Positions 1-11,765 of a stretch of 64,000 nt of DNA are shown one piece after another (positions within the stretch are counted from its first letter, which is position 1; each line of letters opens with the position of its first letter). The position numbers and the translations under genes were made by a program. The notes below the pieces were generated by a model that worked only from the letters and a program-made list of their open reading frames with translations, did no database searches and was not told the origin of the DNA. The stretch is taken from contig VZTI01004088.1 in the NCBI GenBank assembly GCA_013397865.1, positions 4,640,704 through 4,704,703 of the forward strand, read 5' to 3'. This DNA is from Struthidea cinerea (Eukaryota > Chordata > Aves > Passeriformes > Corcoracidae).

Positions 1-3000
1 CTTGGTGTCTAGGAATTCTTCCTTGAAGAATGCTTTCTATTTTGTTTTAAAGTGGATTATTACATCCATTCCTAATCAGCAGACAGTTCGGACTTGTAGT
101 CACAGCATGGCTTGAAGAAATGCTTACTTGATATGTTGTTGAAAGAGTGTATCCTCTGATAAAATAATTTTTGCTTTTTCTATCTACTTCTCCCTTTTTC
201 TTTTTGCCTCAAACACCTTCTTACATATTTCTTTTAATATTACATTCATTTCCATCTCTGAAAATGTGAAGCTTAATATAAGCCTCCCTTATACTCTCCC
301 CCAGTCTTTTGCAGGTTTTTGGTAATGTCTGTCTCTTACTATCAGTTTCCTGAAGACCAGACCCTACATGAAAAGCTGTTTCTTTCACTTATTCATTCAT
401 GAAACCCCCCAAAGTTTCTGCAAGAAACCCCCCTGATGGCAAGCAACTAACAAAAAAAGAAAAAGAAAAGAAAAAAAAGGACTTACAGCAAATAATGTCA
501 CAGCAGACTTCTACAAGTGAATATAAATCTGATTTTGAAATATCTTTCTAACTAGATTGTGTCCCTTTTTGGATGTATGGTAAAGAACTTCCTTGCCCTA
601 TTTATTTGTTACTTCATCTATGCTTCTGTAAGCTATTTAAGCTTCATTCCTGTATACACTTCTTCCATATTCAGGGCCCTGCACAGCGTCTCTCCAATCC
701 ATACCTACTCTCTTCCCTGTTCCGTGGAGCCCCGCTAAGCTGTCCTGGTACTCACTCGCACTATGAGCAAGCAAAGAGTTGACACGTCTCCGCTTGCTGT
801 GAAAGTCCAACAACTTCATTGTTGGATCAAGCTTATTGCCTGGTCCACCACTGAGTCTAAACTGTAAACAGCTGTGGATCTTTGTAGTCATTAACAGACT
901 CCTCTCGAGTGGTGCGTAAGCCTGAATTCACCAGGGAAATAGACTTGGACATGTGCCTAATGGTGATACTTGCAGGTTTTAGAATGCGGGACCTGAAAAT
1001 GGGCCAGTAACCCTGTTAAGCTTAATTTCATTATTTATTTTCTTAATGCTGTGTATTCCCTGTCACAGTGAGTGCTGCTGGAAAACCGAGGAATTTCAGG
1101 TTGTACCTATCAGGAGTTGCAATCTGCAATGAGGCTGTGGGAGGGCTCTCAGCCACAGCAGCCCTACCTAAGCAAGGTGTTTTCCTGCTGTTAAGTCCTC
1201 AAGGTCAGTAGCAGTGGGATGCAGAGTGGTGAATCTTTTTACAGTGATTCTCCTCTGGCCAGGGTTGAACTAAAGAATGGTAATTGTTTTGATTTTACAC
1301 TGTTAGCAAAGATAAGGTGGAAATGGCTTTTACTTCATGTGAGATGCTAAGCTGTCAGTAGCATCAAGAGCAGACCTCTCGAAATTTTCACAGCAAAGGG
1401 GGATGTGACAAACAGGTGGTGAAGTAAAAGGTGACTTGGTAATCTGGAATCACCAGTGAGCCCTGAATGAGACCCTGCAGAGATAAGGGTGTGGATCGCT
1501 TTTGTTAGTTTGCAAAGCATCCTGACTGCTGACCTGTTTGTTAGTCTAGACGTTCTAGTTCTCTTTTTTTTTATATGAAATACCACCTTTGAACAGACCA
1601 TGCCCACAAAATCTTCAAAGCACATCAACTGACATTTCCTGCAACTATTTTTGTCAGAAAATTCCCATCAAGCCTGAGAGTTAGTGGGTGTGGAGCTGAC
1701 CCCGGAACGCTTAAAGGGCATGTATGGGATTTAATTTTCTGAAATTTAGAGAGGAAACTTATCCATTAGATGACTCAGTCTATAACTCTACCCTGGAGAT
1801 TTAATGGTCACAATGGATCTGAGTTTTGTCTGCCTCTGTGTTAAAGCCCCTGCTGTGGGGATGAGTACACCCACTTTTTCTGCTGAACAGTGCCACTCTT
1901 ATCAGAAAGGAGTTTACATCATTGCTCAGAATACATCACAAGCTATATAATTAAATTATTTATTAAAAAAACCCCAAACAACACAAACTCTGGTCTTTAT
2001 TTTCTTTCCTTGTTTTTCATTCTTCCTGGTTCTGAACTTTGCTACACAATGAAAAAAAGCAAGAAAATATTGATATGTTGTATTTTAAAATTTCTCAATT
2101 TATCTATAAACACCCTCTCATGAGGTCAAGTTATTGAAACCCAAGGGATAATCATATGGTAGCTGCAATATTGTTTAATGTCTTGCTAGTGGATGCTATA
2201 GGGTGTCTGTTTCCTCCATTCATATATATTACTATATATACTCAGACACCTGAGCTGTCTACATGTTGAATTGCAGCATTCCTTGCATCTGCCTTAAATA
2301 ATTGTGTGCAAAGAGTTAAAGAGTATTTCAATAAAATGCACTGAAACCTGATGACCTGCCCTAGAGCTCTTACAGGTACAGTGCAACGATCGTATATCGT
2401 TTACATAATATCATCGCCCCCTTTAATGTTTTAAAAACAAAGGTGGGGTTTTTCAAAGGTTTTTCAAAAGACTTTATTTTTAAAAACAATGTTGACAATT
2501 CAGGCAAGTGTTGTGCATTCTGCAAAAGGACTATTAAATAATTAGGGCAAGTTAAAAGTACATCCCTTATTTGAATGTTTTTCATTTTTGGAGCTGCTCC
2601 AAATAGATTAGTATTAAGTATTTTATGTTTTTTTGGTTGGTTGGTTTGCTTTGGTTTGGTTTTTTTTTTGCAAGTGAGGTGATCTTCGAGGGTGTTGGTT
2701 ATCAGGTGAAGATAGTTCAGAGGCAAATGGAGATGACATGTGGATTTAAGTGACCCTCCGTTAGAAAATCTAAGGAACATGAGATTAGTTACTGAGTCTC
2801 TGATTTGCTGAAATCTACTGCAGTTGCATTCTAGGGTCAGGAGGATCTGCTTTGAGTCATCGTTTTCAAGGGTACACCTATCTTTGCTTGTTCTTCCCTT
2901 CTGTTCTTTCTGAAAGTCCTTTATTTTTCTGGCTTTTGAATCTTTGGTCTCCCACAGCAAGAAGTTTCAGAGTCCTCTGCTTGCGCATTTCCAAAGCAGC

Positions 3001-3890
3001 TGCCTGTGGAGCGAGGAATTGGAGGAGGGGATGCCTCTTTGCTTCTCTCAGCTACTGAAGAAGAAAGAGTTGAGGGTCCTCAAGAGCAGTTTCAGTCATG
3101 TGTGTTGGGCAGTGACCCATCCCGAAGGGTGTAGAGCCCGAAGGGAGCACAAGGGAGTAGATCACGGAGATCGTTAGCAGCCAATAGACCTTTTCTTCCT
3201 CAAACCGGGACAACTGCAGTTTCATTTGTTCCAGCCGTGGCAGAAGCACCCAGTGGTTTCAATGGTACAGCGATCACCCCTTTGAGAGCGATATTTCAAA
3301 CACGATGCCTGTGGCATCGCATTAGTATTGGAGGTTTTTATTGTGGTAATATCTGGAGCTCTGTGTAAGGAACAGAAGCATTGTCTGAACTTCAGCAGTC
3401 TGAGGCACCGGCCTTGTCTTTTCTTGCTCAAGGAAACTTTTGAGGGTGGATTTTCGGCTTGCTCTCTTTCCAGCATAAAGCACCTCTGTATTTCTCCAAA
3501 GTGAATTGGGAACAGATCTGCTTGCACAGGGAAATAAAATATTTTTCCCTGCACTATTTTCTTGGGAGTATGCAAAAATCCCATGTGCATTTTTTTATGA
3601 ACTGGACCCTTCTCTTTTATAGCTGGTAGTATTCATGCTTATTACAATGCCATATTATGGCCTCAGACACTTTTTATGTCCCTCTTACACAGCACCCTAG
3701 AGAAAGATGCTTCACTAAGCAAGAACCAGTAAACTTGCTACAGAATCAGCGGAATACTTTTCACAAAAGTGCATAAACTTCTGTTCTTAAACATTGTCAT
3801 CCTTCACCTTAACAAGCACAGAGAAAGGTTCCACTGGTTTCTATGCCTTGTTAGGTCTATCATCTTTTTAATTAATAGTGTTTTTACGAA
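1..3890. other. Non-coding single-copy DNA, no gene seen
   Basis: AT-rich DNA without a supportable gene. The longest open frame, 196 codons on the minus strand at 2370-2960, contains a lysine/glutamine/proline-rich stretch that is simply the translation of the T/G-rich simple repeat at 2624-2670, and I recognise no domain in it. Around 2860-3340 the composition is less AT-rich and less simple than its surroundings, but I could not assign it to a repeat or exon. Confidence 0.6.
2624..2670. repeat. T/G simple repeat (TTGG, TTTGG units)
   Basis: Runs of T alternate with TTGG and TTTGG units and end in a T run of about ten. It is a low-complexity tract of the kind common in bird DNA and explains the K/Q/P-rich piece of the minus-strand open frame that crosses it. 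Confidence 0.8.
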
Positions 3891-3894
3891 GCCG

Positions 3895-4170
3895 TCTGAA
3901 CTGTGTCATTTCCATTATCAGAAAACCATTGCCATTAATGAATAATTTTCATTTCTGATCCTTGATATCATGCTAGTTGATCTCCTGTTTCCATGCCGCC
4001 GAATGATAGCATCGTTTTCTGCCCACGATCAAATTTAATTTGGACTCTGATTATATTATGCTGTTGCGACTGAAGTGTCAATTTTTGTCAGGCAATTAGG
4101 AGCTATAACCTGTGAAGTTAAGTTTGATAGGCATTGTAATTGGATTGTTACAGTAATAGCTTGGAACATT
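3895..4170. promoter_or_regulatory. Candidate conserved non-coding element (TAAT/ATTA-rich)
   Basis: Seen: a complex, non-repetitive AT-rich block with many homeodomain-type cores, including ATTAATGAATAAT near 3934-3946 and GCAATTAGG at 4092-4100, the latter beside a TTGTCAGG that fits a TALE-type (TGACA on the other strand) site. No open frame of note crosses it, and it carries no repeat signature. Known: long blocks of this make-up are typical of developmental enhancers in vertebrate gene deserts. Inference: it may be under constraint. Composition alone cannot prove this, so confidence is low. Confidence 0.25.
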
Positions 4171-7100
4171 CCCTTTTTTCCTTGCTTCTTTGATTCTTGA
4201 TGCATACTTTAGTTGTGAGAACAAAGGCATTTTGTTATTATGCAACCATAGGATGTTCAAGACAACAAGATGGAATTCAGGTTTTTCCACTTCCCCCAGA
4301 TGGACTTAATTTGAATTTTAGTTTTGACCACAAATTATTCCAGGATTTTAAAAGAACTTGGGGGTGGTGCGGGGGGGTGTGGTGGTGTGTCAAGGAAACA
4401 CTGAAAAAGAGAGCTGTAGAACCAGAGCTGTTAGGATTATAATATGGAGGTAGGCTTTACATTAAAATGCTCAAAGGCATATAAAAGTCCTCAGACTGGA
4501 AATGTGTCAGATTACCCAGGCGACTCTCACTCCTTTTAGTGGTCTTTGCAGTTTACAAACTTTGCAAATATTTAGGAATATAATTTAAGGTCACACTATG
4601 GCCCAAATTTTCTATTAGTGTAGGTCAGGGCTGTTGCATTCTGATGAATCAGTAGAGAAATTGGCCCCGGGAAAAATAAAAACAACGTAACATCTAATGG
4701 AGAACTCTTCTCTTTTTTTAATGGATCCTTGCTGTCAGACTGTAAGTTATCTGCTTTTACATTTTGGTTGTTTTTTTTTTTTTCCTCTGCAGACACAGTA
4801 GTTCAAAGTCTGGCGATTTGTCAAATGAATTTTGTTCTGAATGTCTTTAGGGTGTGCTCAGCCCCTCCTCTACCTTCATCTCTTGATCATTTCTAATGAA
4901 AGGCACAATGAAGAGAACTTTTAAAAAGGACAATGGAGAGAAGATAGTTTTTCTAGTGCTTATTTCATTGGACACTTTTTGTAAGTGCTGCTATGTGACA
5001 AGCAATAGGTAAAGGAAAACAAAGAAACTCCAGCTGCTATGGAATGTAAGAGAAAAGCTCACTTGCAACAGGATTTATCTGGAGCAAACTAAAAATCAGT
5101 ACTAGAACTGTTAGGTAAATTGTAAAGAGAAATTAAACTTTTAAAATTGACTGTAGGAAGTTTTGAAAAGTTTCATATGCTGGGTATGAGATAGTTGTAT
5201 CCTCTCAGTCAGCAAATATTGACCATGATTTCACCTTTCTCTTCTGTCAGGCTTGATACTCATCTCCTTCCCACCATGCTGTGTCAGCCGTGCCTCACTA
5301 CTTACATCCTTAGAGACTGACTTTATTCTGATAAATTTATGATATCCAGTAATTTCGTGATGTGTGTGACTGGGTATGCTCTTTCCTACTTCAGGCATAT
5401 GTTCAGTTTTCTCTTCTGGCATCTTCAGTGTCTGGTCTGCGCTTGGTCCAGGAGTAATTTTGTGAATTTGCAGCATTCTTCATTAACAGCCATTTGTTCC
5501 TCTTGGATCTGCCCCCTGCTCACCTCCCAGCAGAACTCCTCCTCTTTCTGCCTCTTCCCAAACCCACACCAGAGATTTTCTGTCAAGGCTAATGGATTGA
5601 GTATTCACATCCCATTGCTTCAATCATGTGCTCCCTCAGCAGCTCTGTTCCCTCCTGTAATTCCACTTCTCTGCTGTGTAAACTCAGTAAGTTCATTTAC
5701 CAGCCATACTCCTGTACTGTTCTGCTAAATTTCACTATATACTGTTCCACTTCCTCAGTTTCTGCAGGGCTCAGGTGGACCATGGGTTCTTGTGGCTGCC
5801 CTGTCCTCTGAGCCCACTTGGGATACCGGGGTATGGAGGCAGCAGAAAACTCTGGAAAGCAGCAGTTACCAGACTCTATCAGCCAGTGGGGCTCTACTCA
5901 CTCAGTGGGACCATTTTATTTTGTTCATACTTTGTACTTGTGCTAACATTTGCATAGATGCTAAAATCTGTTTTATTTTTTTTAAAATCATTCTTTACCT
6001 TTTAAGTATTTTTTTCTTTTTGTCTTGTTCTATGAAAACTATTTCCGATGAATATTTCCACTTACACTTTCTCACCCATTTTATTTATTTGAATATACAG
6101 AGTCTAAATACAGGGGCTAAACTTCCTGGCATCGCTCCCTTTAGTCTCATGGTATTGAAAACTGATGCTGAGAACCTAAAAGGATGCATCAGGACTGCTA
6201 CTGAAGGATTGGATTGCTGATGTGACAGAAACTGCTGCATATGAAAAGGTGATATATGGAATGGAAAGTAAGCCAGATGAATTTGAAGGTATTTGTAATC
6301 TATTCTCCAGCTGCATCAGAAGAGATGTCCTGAAATATGATAGAAGATAGTGGAGAGAGGTTGAAAGGTGAATGAAAGCTTTTGTTTCAAAAGGTAATAA
6401 TAATAACAACTTATCGCCCCGCTTTTCTATTGCTGTACTTTCCTTTTTCCTTTGTTTTTCTTCCTTCCTGGGAGATAAGGATGGGCTGCAGTTATACATG
6501 AAAAATAAGTGAAAGTCGTAAATTTTTCTGTACATGTGTTCTGTTTGCAAAAAGACAGACTAAGGATCTGATGAAAAAGAGCAATAGGGAGACACATAAG
6601 CATGTAAAAATCCATTCCGGGCAGTAGATGTTTGCAACTTTCTGGAATCTATTGGTGACTTGAGCATGTATTAAATTGCTACTTTTCAGTTGATCTGATA
6701 CAGGTGTAGCAATTACCACAGACCGATGTCATTAATTGTAATGTTCTGTAGGAGTAATCAATGAACTCTGCTTCCTGAAAACAGTTTCACCTTTGAGCTA
6801 CCAGTGCTATAATGAAGAGGGCGCAGTATATACTTACATAAAGAACTTAGAATCTATTAGCACCTGTGCTGAGCACTAAAGCTGCTGATACTTTGCATGC
6901 AAATTGTAGTCATCATCTGAGAAGAAGCAGAGTTCATAGGTTCAATATTCTCTCCCTTTCAATCTCCTATGTCAGCTATGTCTTAACCAGCTGGGGGCAG
7001 AATTACATTCTGGAAATTAGTGAGAAAAAAAGGTAAAAATTGAAAATCTACTGTCTCTGCATCTAGCCTCCCCATTCATATGTTATAAGTCAACATGAAA

Positions 7101-9875
7101 AATCCTAGCAAGTATAAATGATATCTGATTTCACATTATATTTTTAAAGTGTCAGTACTCAAGTAGGTTTACATTTGACAGGTGATTTGAATACTTCAGT
7201 ACGTTTCTATAGCCATAAGAAAAAATCTTTATCAGGATAAAAAACTTGATGAAAGTATTAATTTTTGTACTTATGCAAGGAACATTACTACTCTTATTTA
7301 CATGCAAATGTATGAGGCATTATATTAATCTTTATAATTTTTTCTACATATTTCATTGCTTGAGGATATTTCAATGACAGATCACTTATATTGTTTATCC
7401 TATATTTATCTTCTAGACTGATTCTTGAATGCTATGCTCTGCATATATACCTTATTATGATTGGTGCAATCTTACCATAACACTAAAATAGACATATCTG
7501 TATTTCTGTAAGACTTCTAATGATTTTAACTTTGGTAAAAAAATGGTGGGTTTTTTTACCTCATACCAAAATAACATTTTTAGTACCTGCAGCAAAGATA
7601 TGGTTCAGCCATCTCACAAGCTTTAATACCTTTTCCCTCACCTCTCTCACAAAAGAAATAATTGTGGTGGTCTCTGTGCTCAGTTTTTGAACACCATGAA
7701 ACTGTTCTCTGTTTAATCCTATCTGAAATAATATTAAAATGGGTCTGTTGTGAATGCTGTGACTCAGAAAGGAGACAGAAAAATCACAACTATAGACCAG
7801 CAGAGCAAAACAGTACACAGAGTTAATGAAACAGAATTGAGAAAAGCACTCCTATGGGCAACAAATATTTTGCATCCCTGGCTCACTTTGTCACTAGGTT
7901 CATGGTAGTTCACCTATGGGATGGTGCCATGAGTGTTTCACACTTCATATCAGTTTCATCCCTGGCTGATCAGACTGACCAGGTTAAAAAGATGAGAGAA
8001 AATTCATCCTCAACAGCCTAATGATATATGAAGTTACTGAAATAATACAATGCTGAAACTAGATTCAAATTCTGACTAGATTAACATGTTCCTTCTAGGT
8101 TCTTTGTTTATGAGCATGGACCACAGTATTTAAATCTTCATGTGTGGTCTCCTGAAACATGAGAATCTGGGCTTTTGCTTTAGACCAGTGAAGAGAAGAA
8201 TGAACCATAGGACTTGTCTTGGCTTCAAAGTTTTAAAAAATCTAGCAATTTTCAAATATTTCTGAAAATTCAGGAATTTTTGTTTGGACTTATCTTTTGG
8301 TGAAAGCGTGTCTCTTACACATCTGTGAGAGAGATAAAATGAAAAGAATACTTCACAGCTAAAATGAATGGTTGTTTTTAATTATTTTCTCCCCTTTGGA
8401 TTTTCAAATCAAAGACAACAGCACTAGGACTGAACCAGAGGATCTATTAATATCAGAGTAGTTTGGCTTTACCATATGAGGAAGGTTGTCTTGTCCAGAC
8501 GTTACACTAGGAATATATAAATCATTATCATTCTGGGATCTGATTTTCAAAATTACTCCCAATGTAGACCTGACTCTGCCTCAGTGTACATTGAAGCAGA
8601 TGATTATGAACACCTCTGGATAGTTCATCATACATCAGCTCTTGTCATTGCATTCAGCTAACAGAAAAGACAAAACAATATAGAGTGTATGAGTAATAAT
8701 CAAATACATGGAAGATCACTTATACCATTCAACTTTATTTTACTGTGGCCTAAAGGACATGTTTCCTAAAGGACAGTGTTTTGAGCCTGGGGTAAGGGCA
8801 GAGTGACCTGCACTGACCCAGGAGAATACAATCACCTGTTGGCCTCTGTTAGGCCAGAAAATTGCTCATTTATTTCTCTGTACAAGGAAATTGAGCACGT
8901 GAAATCCAAAGCAGCCAACCTGTTTGGCAGCTCAGGCATTACAAACAGTAATCTCACATCACGTTTTAACTTTGTCTATAACTTTCTCTGCTTCTTTTAG
9001 AGAAAGTAGGGCTGTGATTTAGGTCTTTCTCTCTTATCTCATCAGCTGTATCCATAAAACCAGTAGGAATATTATTTTGCAGTTTTTTAGCCCTCAAGTT
9101 CAAACTGGCTGATGGTACAGCCTTTTATTGAAGGGAAAGTAAAGGGGAGGGAAAAGAAAGATGGAGAGACAGACAAAACGGTTACATAAAGCTTATTTCC
9201 ATAGGAAGCCAAGTTTAACTGTCTTTATCTGTAGGAATGGTAACACTTAGTTATGTAACTCTCCAGCTTACTTGAAGAGGTGATTAGCTGTTCCTAATTA
9301 AGCATTCAGCTACAGCCCCATTATAAGATATTTTCCCCTCTCCAACAACTCAGTCATAAATTAAAAAAATCAAAATGTTATAACCCCCCACCAACAGGCC
9401 CATAAAAATCCCTGTGCATTCATATTTTTAGGGTTAAGACTTACTGACAACTTGAGTACTTTATGAAGATTATGATTAAATTGAGTAAGTACTTTTTCAG
9501 ATTAAAATACTTGAAACAGCTTATTTTCAAAAATATTTGCAACACCTATTGTTCCTTTGTATCCATCTCTGTGTCCAACAAAATCACATAATACCACAGA
9601 GTTTGAAACATAAGTAGATTTCAATACTGACTGTGCAAAAGTCAGTTTTAGGGGCAGGAACAGTAAAATGTTTAAGGAATATCTCTATTTGAAAAAACCT
9701 GACTGATTTATCTACCTATGAAGATGGCAAGGAGGAAAAAAGCCCCAGAGAACAAAATACTTTCATCGCCAAGCTCTGAATTGCACTTGGGTCTTTCTGA
9801 AATCTCTTTTTAAAGATCCCACTTCTCTTTAAAACTTCCTGCAGAAAGCCATTTTTCCTGGCAGGAACCAGAGGA
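4171..9875. other. Non-coding single-copy DNA, no gene seen
   Basis: Mostly unique AT-rich sequence. It contains a G-rich tract at 4360-4385 and a T run followed by a CTCTGCAG acceptor-like sequence ending near 4792. The segment 5230-5730 has a C/T-rich plus strand with a 129-codon plus frame and an 81-codon minus frame on opposite strands; neither resembles a protein family I know. No RNA gene or recent mobile element was recognised. Confidence 0.55.
4360..4385 (+). repeat. Short G-rich tract
   Basis: Runs of G of lengths 5, 2, 7, 2 and 2 are separated by one to three bases. Only two runs reach three or more G, so a canonical four-run quadruplex requires splitting the 7-G run or using two-tetrad runs. 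Its role is unknown; it may be only a local simple sequence. Confidence 0.5.
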
Positions 9876-9879
9876 ATTA

Positions 9880-9955
9880 GAGGGAAGTGATTTCCTGATG
9901 AGGTGGCAGAGCTGGGGAGGGAACCCAGATCTGTGTGTCCTTCTCACTTGGCTGC
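9880..9955 (-). repeat. MIR-type SINE relic
   Basis: The plus strand reads GAGGTGGCAGAGCTGGGG and then GAACCCAGATCTG, closely following the reverse complement of the MIR core (AAGTGGCAGAGCCGGGATTCGAACCCAGGTCTG). The element therefore lies on the minus strand. It is short and diverged, with no target duplication visible. MIR elements are old and present at low density in bird genomes. Identification is by eye from the remembered consensus. Confidence 0.5.
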
Positions 9956-11615
9956 TTTTGTTGGTAGCAGCTAAGGGAGCTGAGCTACCCATGTGACTCT
10001 CTGCAGACTGCATGCACTACGATAGCCAAAACTCATGAAAGTTCTTAACTTTGCAGTGTTTTGTTGTGCCTTGTAAAAGCTGTGGTGAGTGGGTACCTCA
10101 TTAATACTGAGGCATCTTGGGGTTTGTTTTGCAAAGTCATCAGCTGTGACTTCCATCTAGGTGAGATGCTGATTTCCACGCGGTGCTGTGCTGCTGTGAT
10201 TTATTAGATTTCACCCAGTCTTGCCCTAGAATTGGGAAAATTAAGCTCTTACACGTTGTCGAATGATATTCTGTTCACATTATACTTTTTGCACTATGTC
10301 AATTTAATTTACCTTGACTTGTATTAGAGGTTTTCTTCCAAAAGCCCTTTCTTATAGACCAAACCAATGAATTCAATGTGAGGAAGGCCAGACATCATCT
10401 TTTCACTCAGAGGAACAGGGCACAGAAGAGGAAACCTTTAAGATGCTACTATCCATCCTTTTACCTGACAGTATATGAAGAACATAATATAAGAGTAAGG
10501 ACTGAAGAGTTAATGTTTTACATTAATCTCACCCATTATATTAAGCAATATCTTCCTCAAATGACTGTACAATGCAGTACTAATAGTTTCACATCAGGAT
10601 TTAATAAGTATTGTAGCCCTTGAATAATTTTCTTTATTTAAATCCGTGACAAAATTACATCCCAAATAATATAGAGACATCTGCTTTGAAAACTTGCTCA
10701 GACTGGTGGGATCGGTGGAACTTTACAGCCAGACCATTCAAGAAAAGATTCCTCAGTTTTCCCTCATCATGCACAATTATGAGTTTTGACTTCAACCACT
10801 TATAATTACAGTATTCTGAAATGATGTCCTAAATATATATGTTTCACAGCATGACTGTGACTTCAAGCAAATTCCCTTGTCTGAGGTGCTTGGTAAAGTA
10901 AAACTGAATTAGTGAGAGTACAATAAGCAAGTTACAGTGTTTAGATACAATAACCAAAAATAAAATCAATTTAATCTTCCAAAGTAGGACAGCTTTTCAG
11001 TGTATTTGTCACTATGGAGATTTAGCAGTAGATTCCAACTTGCATTTTAATAGCAAACTTACATAATTGTGAGTCCTGGTGTGGTACTGCTGAGCATATT
11101 CAGGCTGGAATTACCAGTTAGACAGATCCTGCTTAGCCTTGTAGTTAAAACATGCTAGTAGTTTACACATGTGTATGACAGATGATAATAACCATCTTTA
11201 TAATCACCTTTGGATTTCTCTTTTCTTCCTCGCTCAACGCTACCTAAAAGGGAAAATCAGTATTAGTGGTCAAGGCTGGAGATTCCTGGGGTTTAATTTT
11301 TTTATCGTTTAGCTAGTTTTGTCAATGAGGATGTGCAATATTTTTGAAACATGTATTTTAAATAAAGACAGTTCGTTTATTTATTAGTTTGCCTATCTAT
11401 TTACTGGTAGACAATACGTATTTGTGGATGTATGTAAAGATATTAATGAGGAAAAAATTATTAGATGCATTTAAGAGATTTCTGGGTGCTCAAACTTGTT
11501 AAAGTATGCAGGACATTTTTTGTTTTGATAGAAAAATTATTTGATTTTGGCAGTATTTGTTGTACATACTTTCTTCATTCCTACATGTTTGATTGTAACC
11601 AGTTCTAGTCATTAC
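9956..11615. other. Non-coding single-copy DNA
   Basis: Unique AT-rich sequence without a supportable gene. An 81-codon plus frame at 10378-10623 has no recognisable family and no splice context. A weak MIR-like stretch lies within it and is listed separately. Confidence 0.55.
10850..10915 (+). repeat. Possible MIR-type SINE relic (weak)
   Basis: The order of TGTGACTTCAAGCAAATT, then TCTGAGG and a GGTAAAGTAAAACTG stretch, parallels the MIR segment TGTGACCTTGGGCAAGTCAC...CTCAGTTTCC...TGTAAAATG. Similarity is patchy and the piece is short, so this could be chance. Confidence 0.25.
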
Positions 11616-11619
11616 ATAA

Positions 11620-11765
11620 CTTGAGGCAAATGTTTTGCTTTAAGTCGTCCATGCCTTAGATTCTCCAGTTGAGGAATGGTTGAGAAAAATCATCTACTTC
11701 TCAGTGTTGGGAGGTTTAATTAAGTATTTAGAAAGTATTTTAAGACTTTTGCATGGACAGTATTA
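11620..11765 (+). repeat. MIR-type SINE relic
   Basis: The order of blocks follows the MIR consensus on the plus strand. ACTTGAGGCAAATG stands for the ACCTTGGGCAAGT block. ATGCCTTAGATTCTCCAG stands for GTGCCTCAGTTTCCTC. A GAGGAATGG, a CATCTACTTCTCAGTGTTG and a GAGGTTTAATTAAGTATTTA segment follow, standing for the AAATGGGG, ACCTACCTCATAGGGTTG and GAGGATTAAATGAG blocks. Collinearity over about 140 bases makes this the longest MIR relic in the window, though it is highly diverged. Confidence 0.55.

Noticed and set aside
2370..2960. 196-codon minus-strand open frame
   Set aside because: It crosses a T/G simple repeat that supplies a K/Q/P-rich stretch, shows no domain I recognise and has no supporting gene structure.
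5231..5728. Overlapping plus (129-codon) and minus (81-codon) frames, possible decayed retrocopy
   Set aside because: Neither translation suggests a family, and shifting the minus frame gives only short protein-like pieces; not enough to call a pseudogene.
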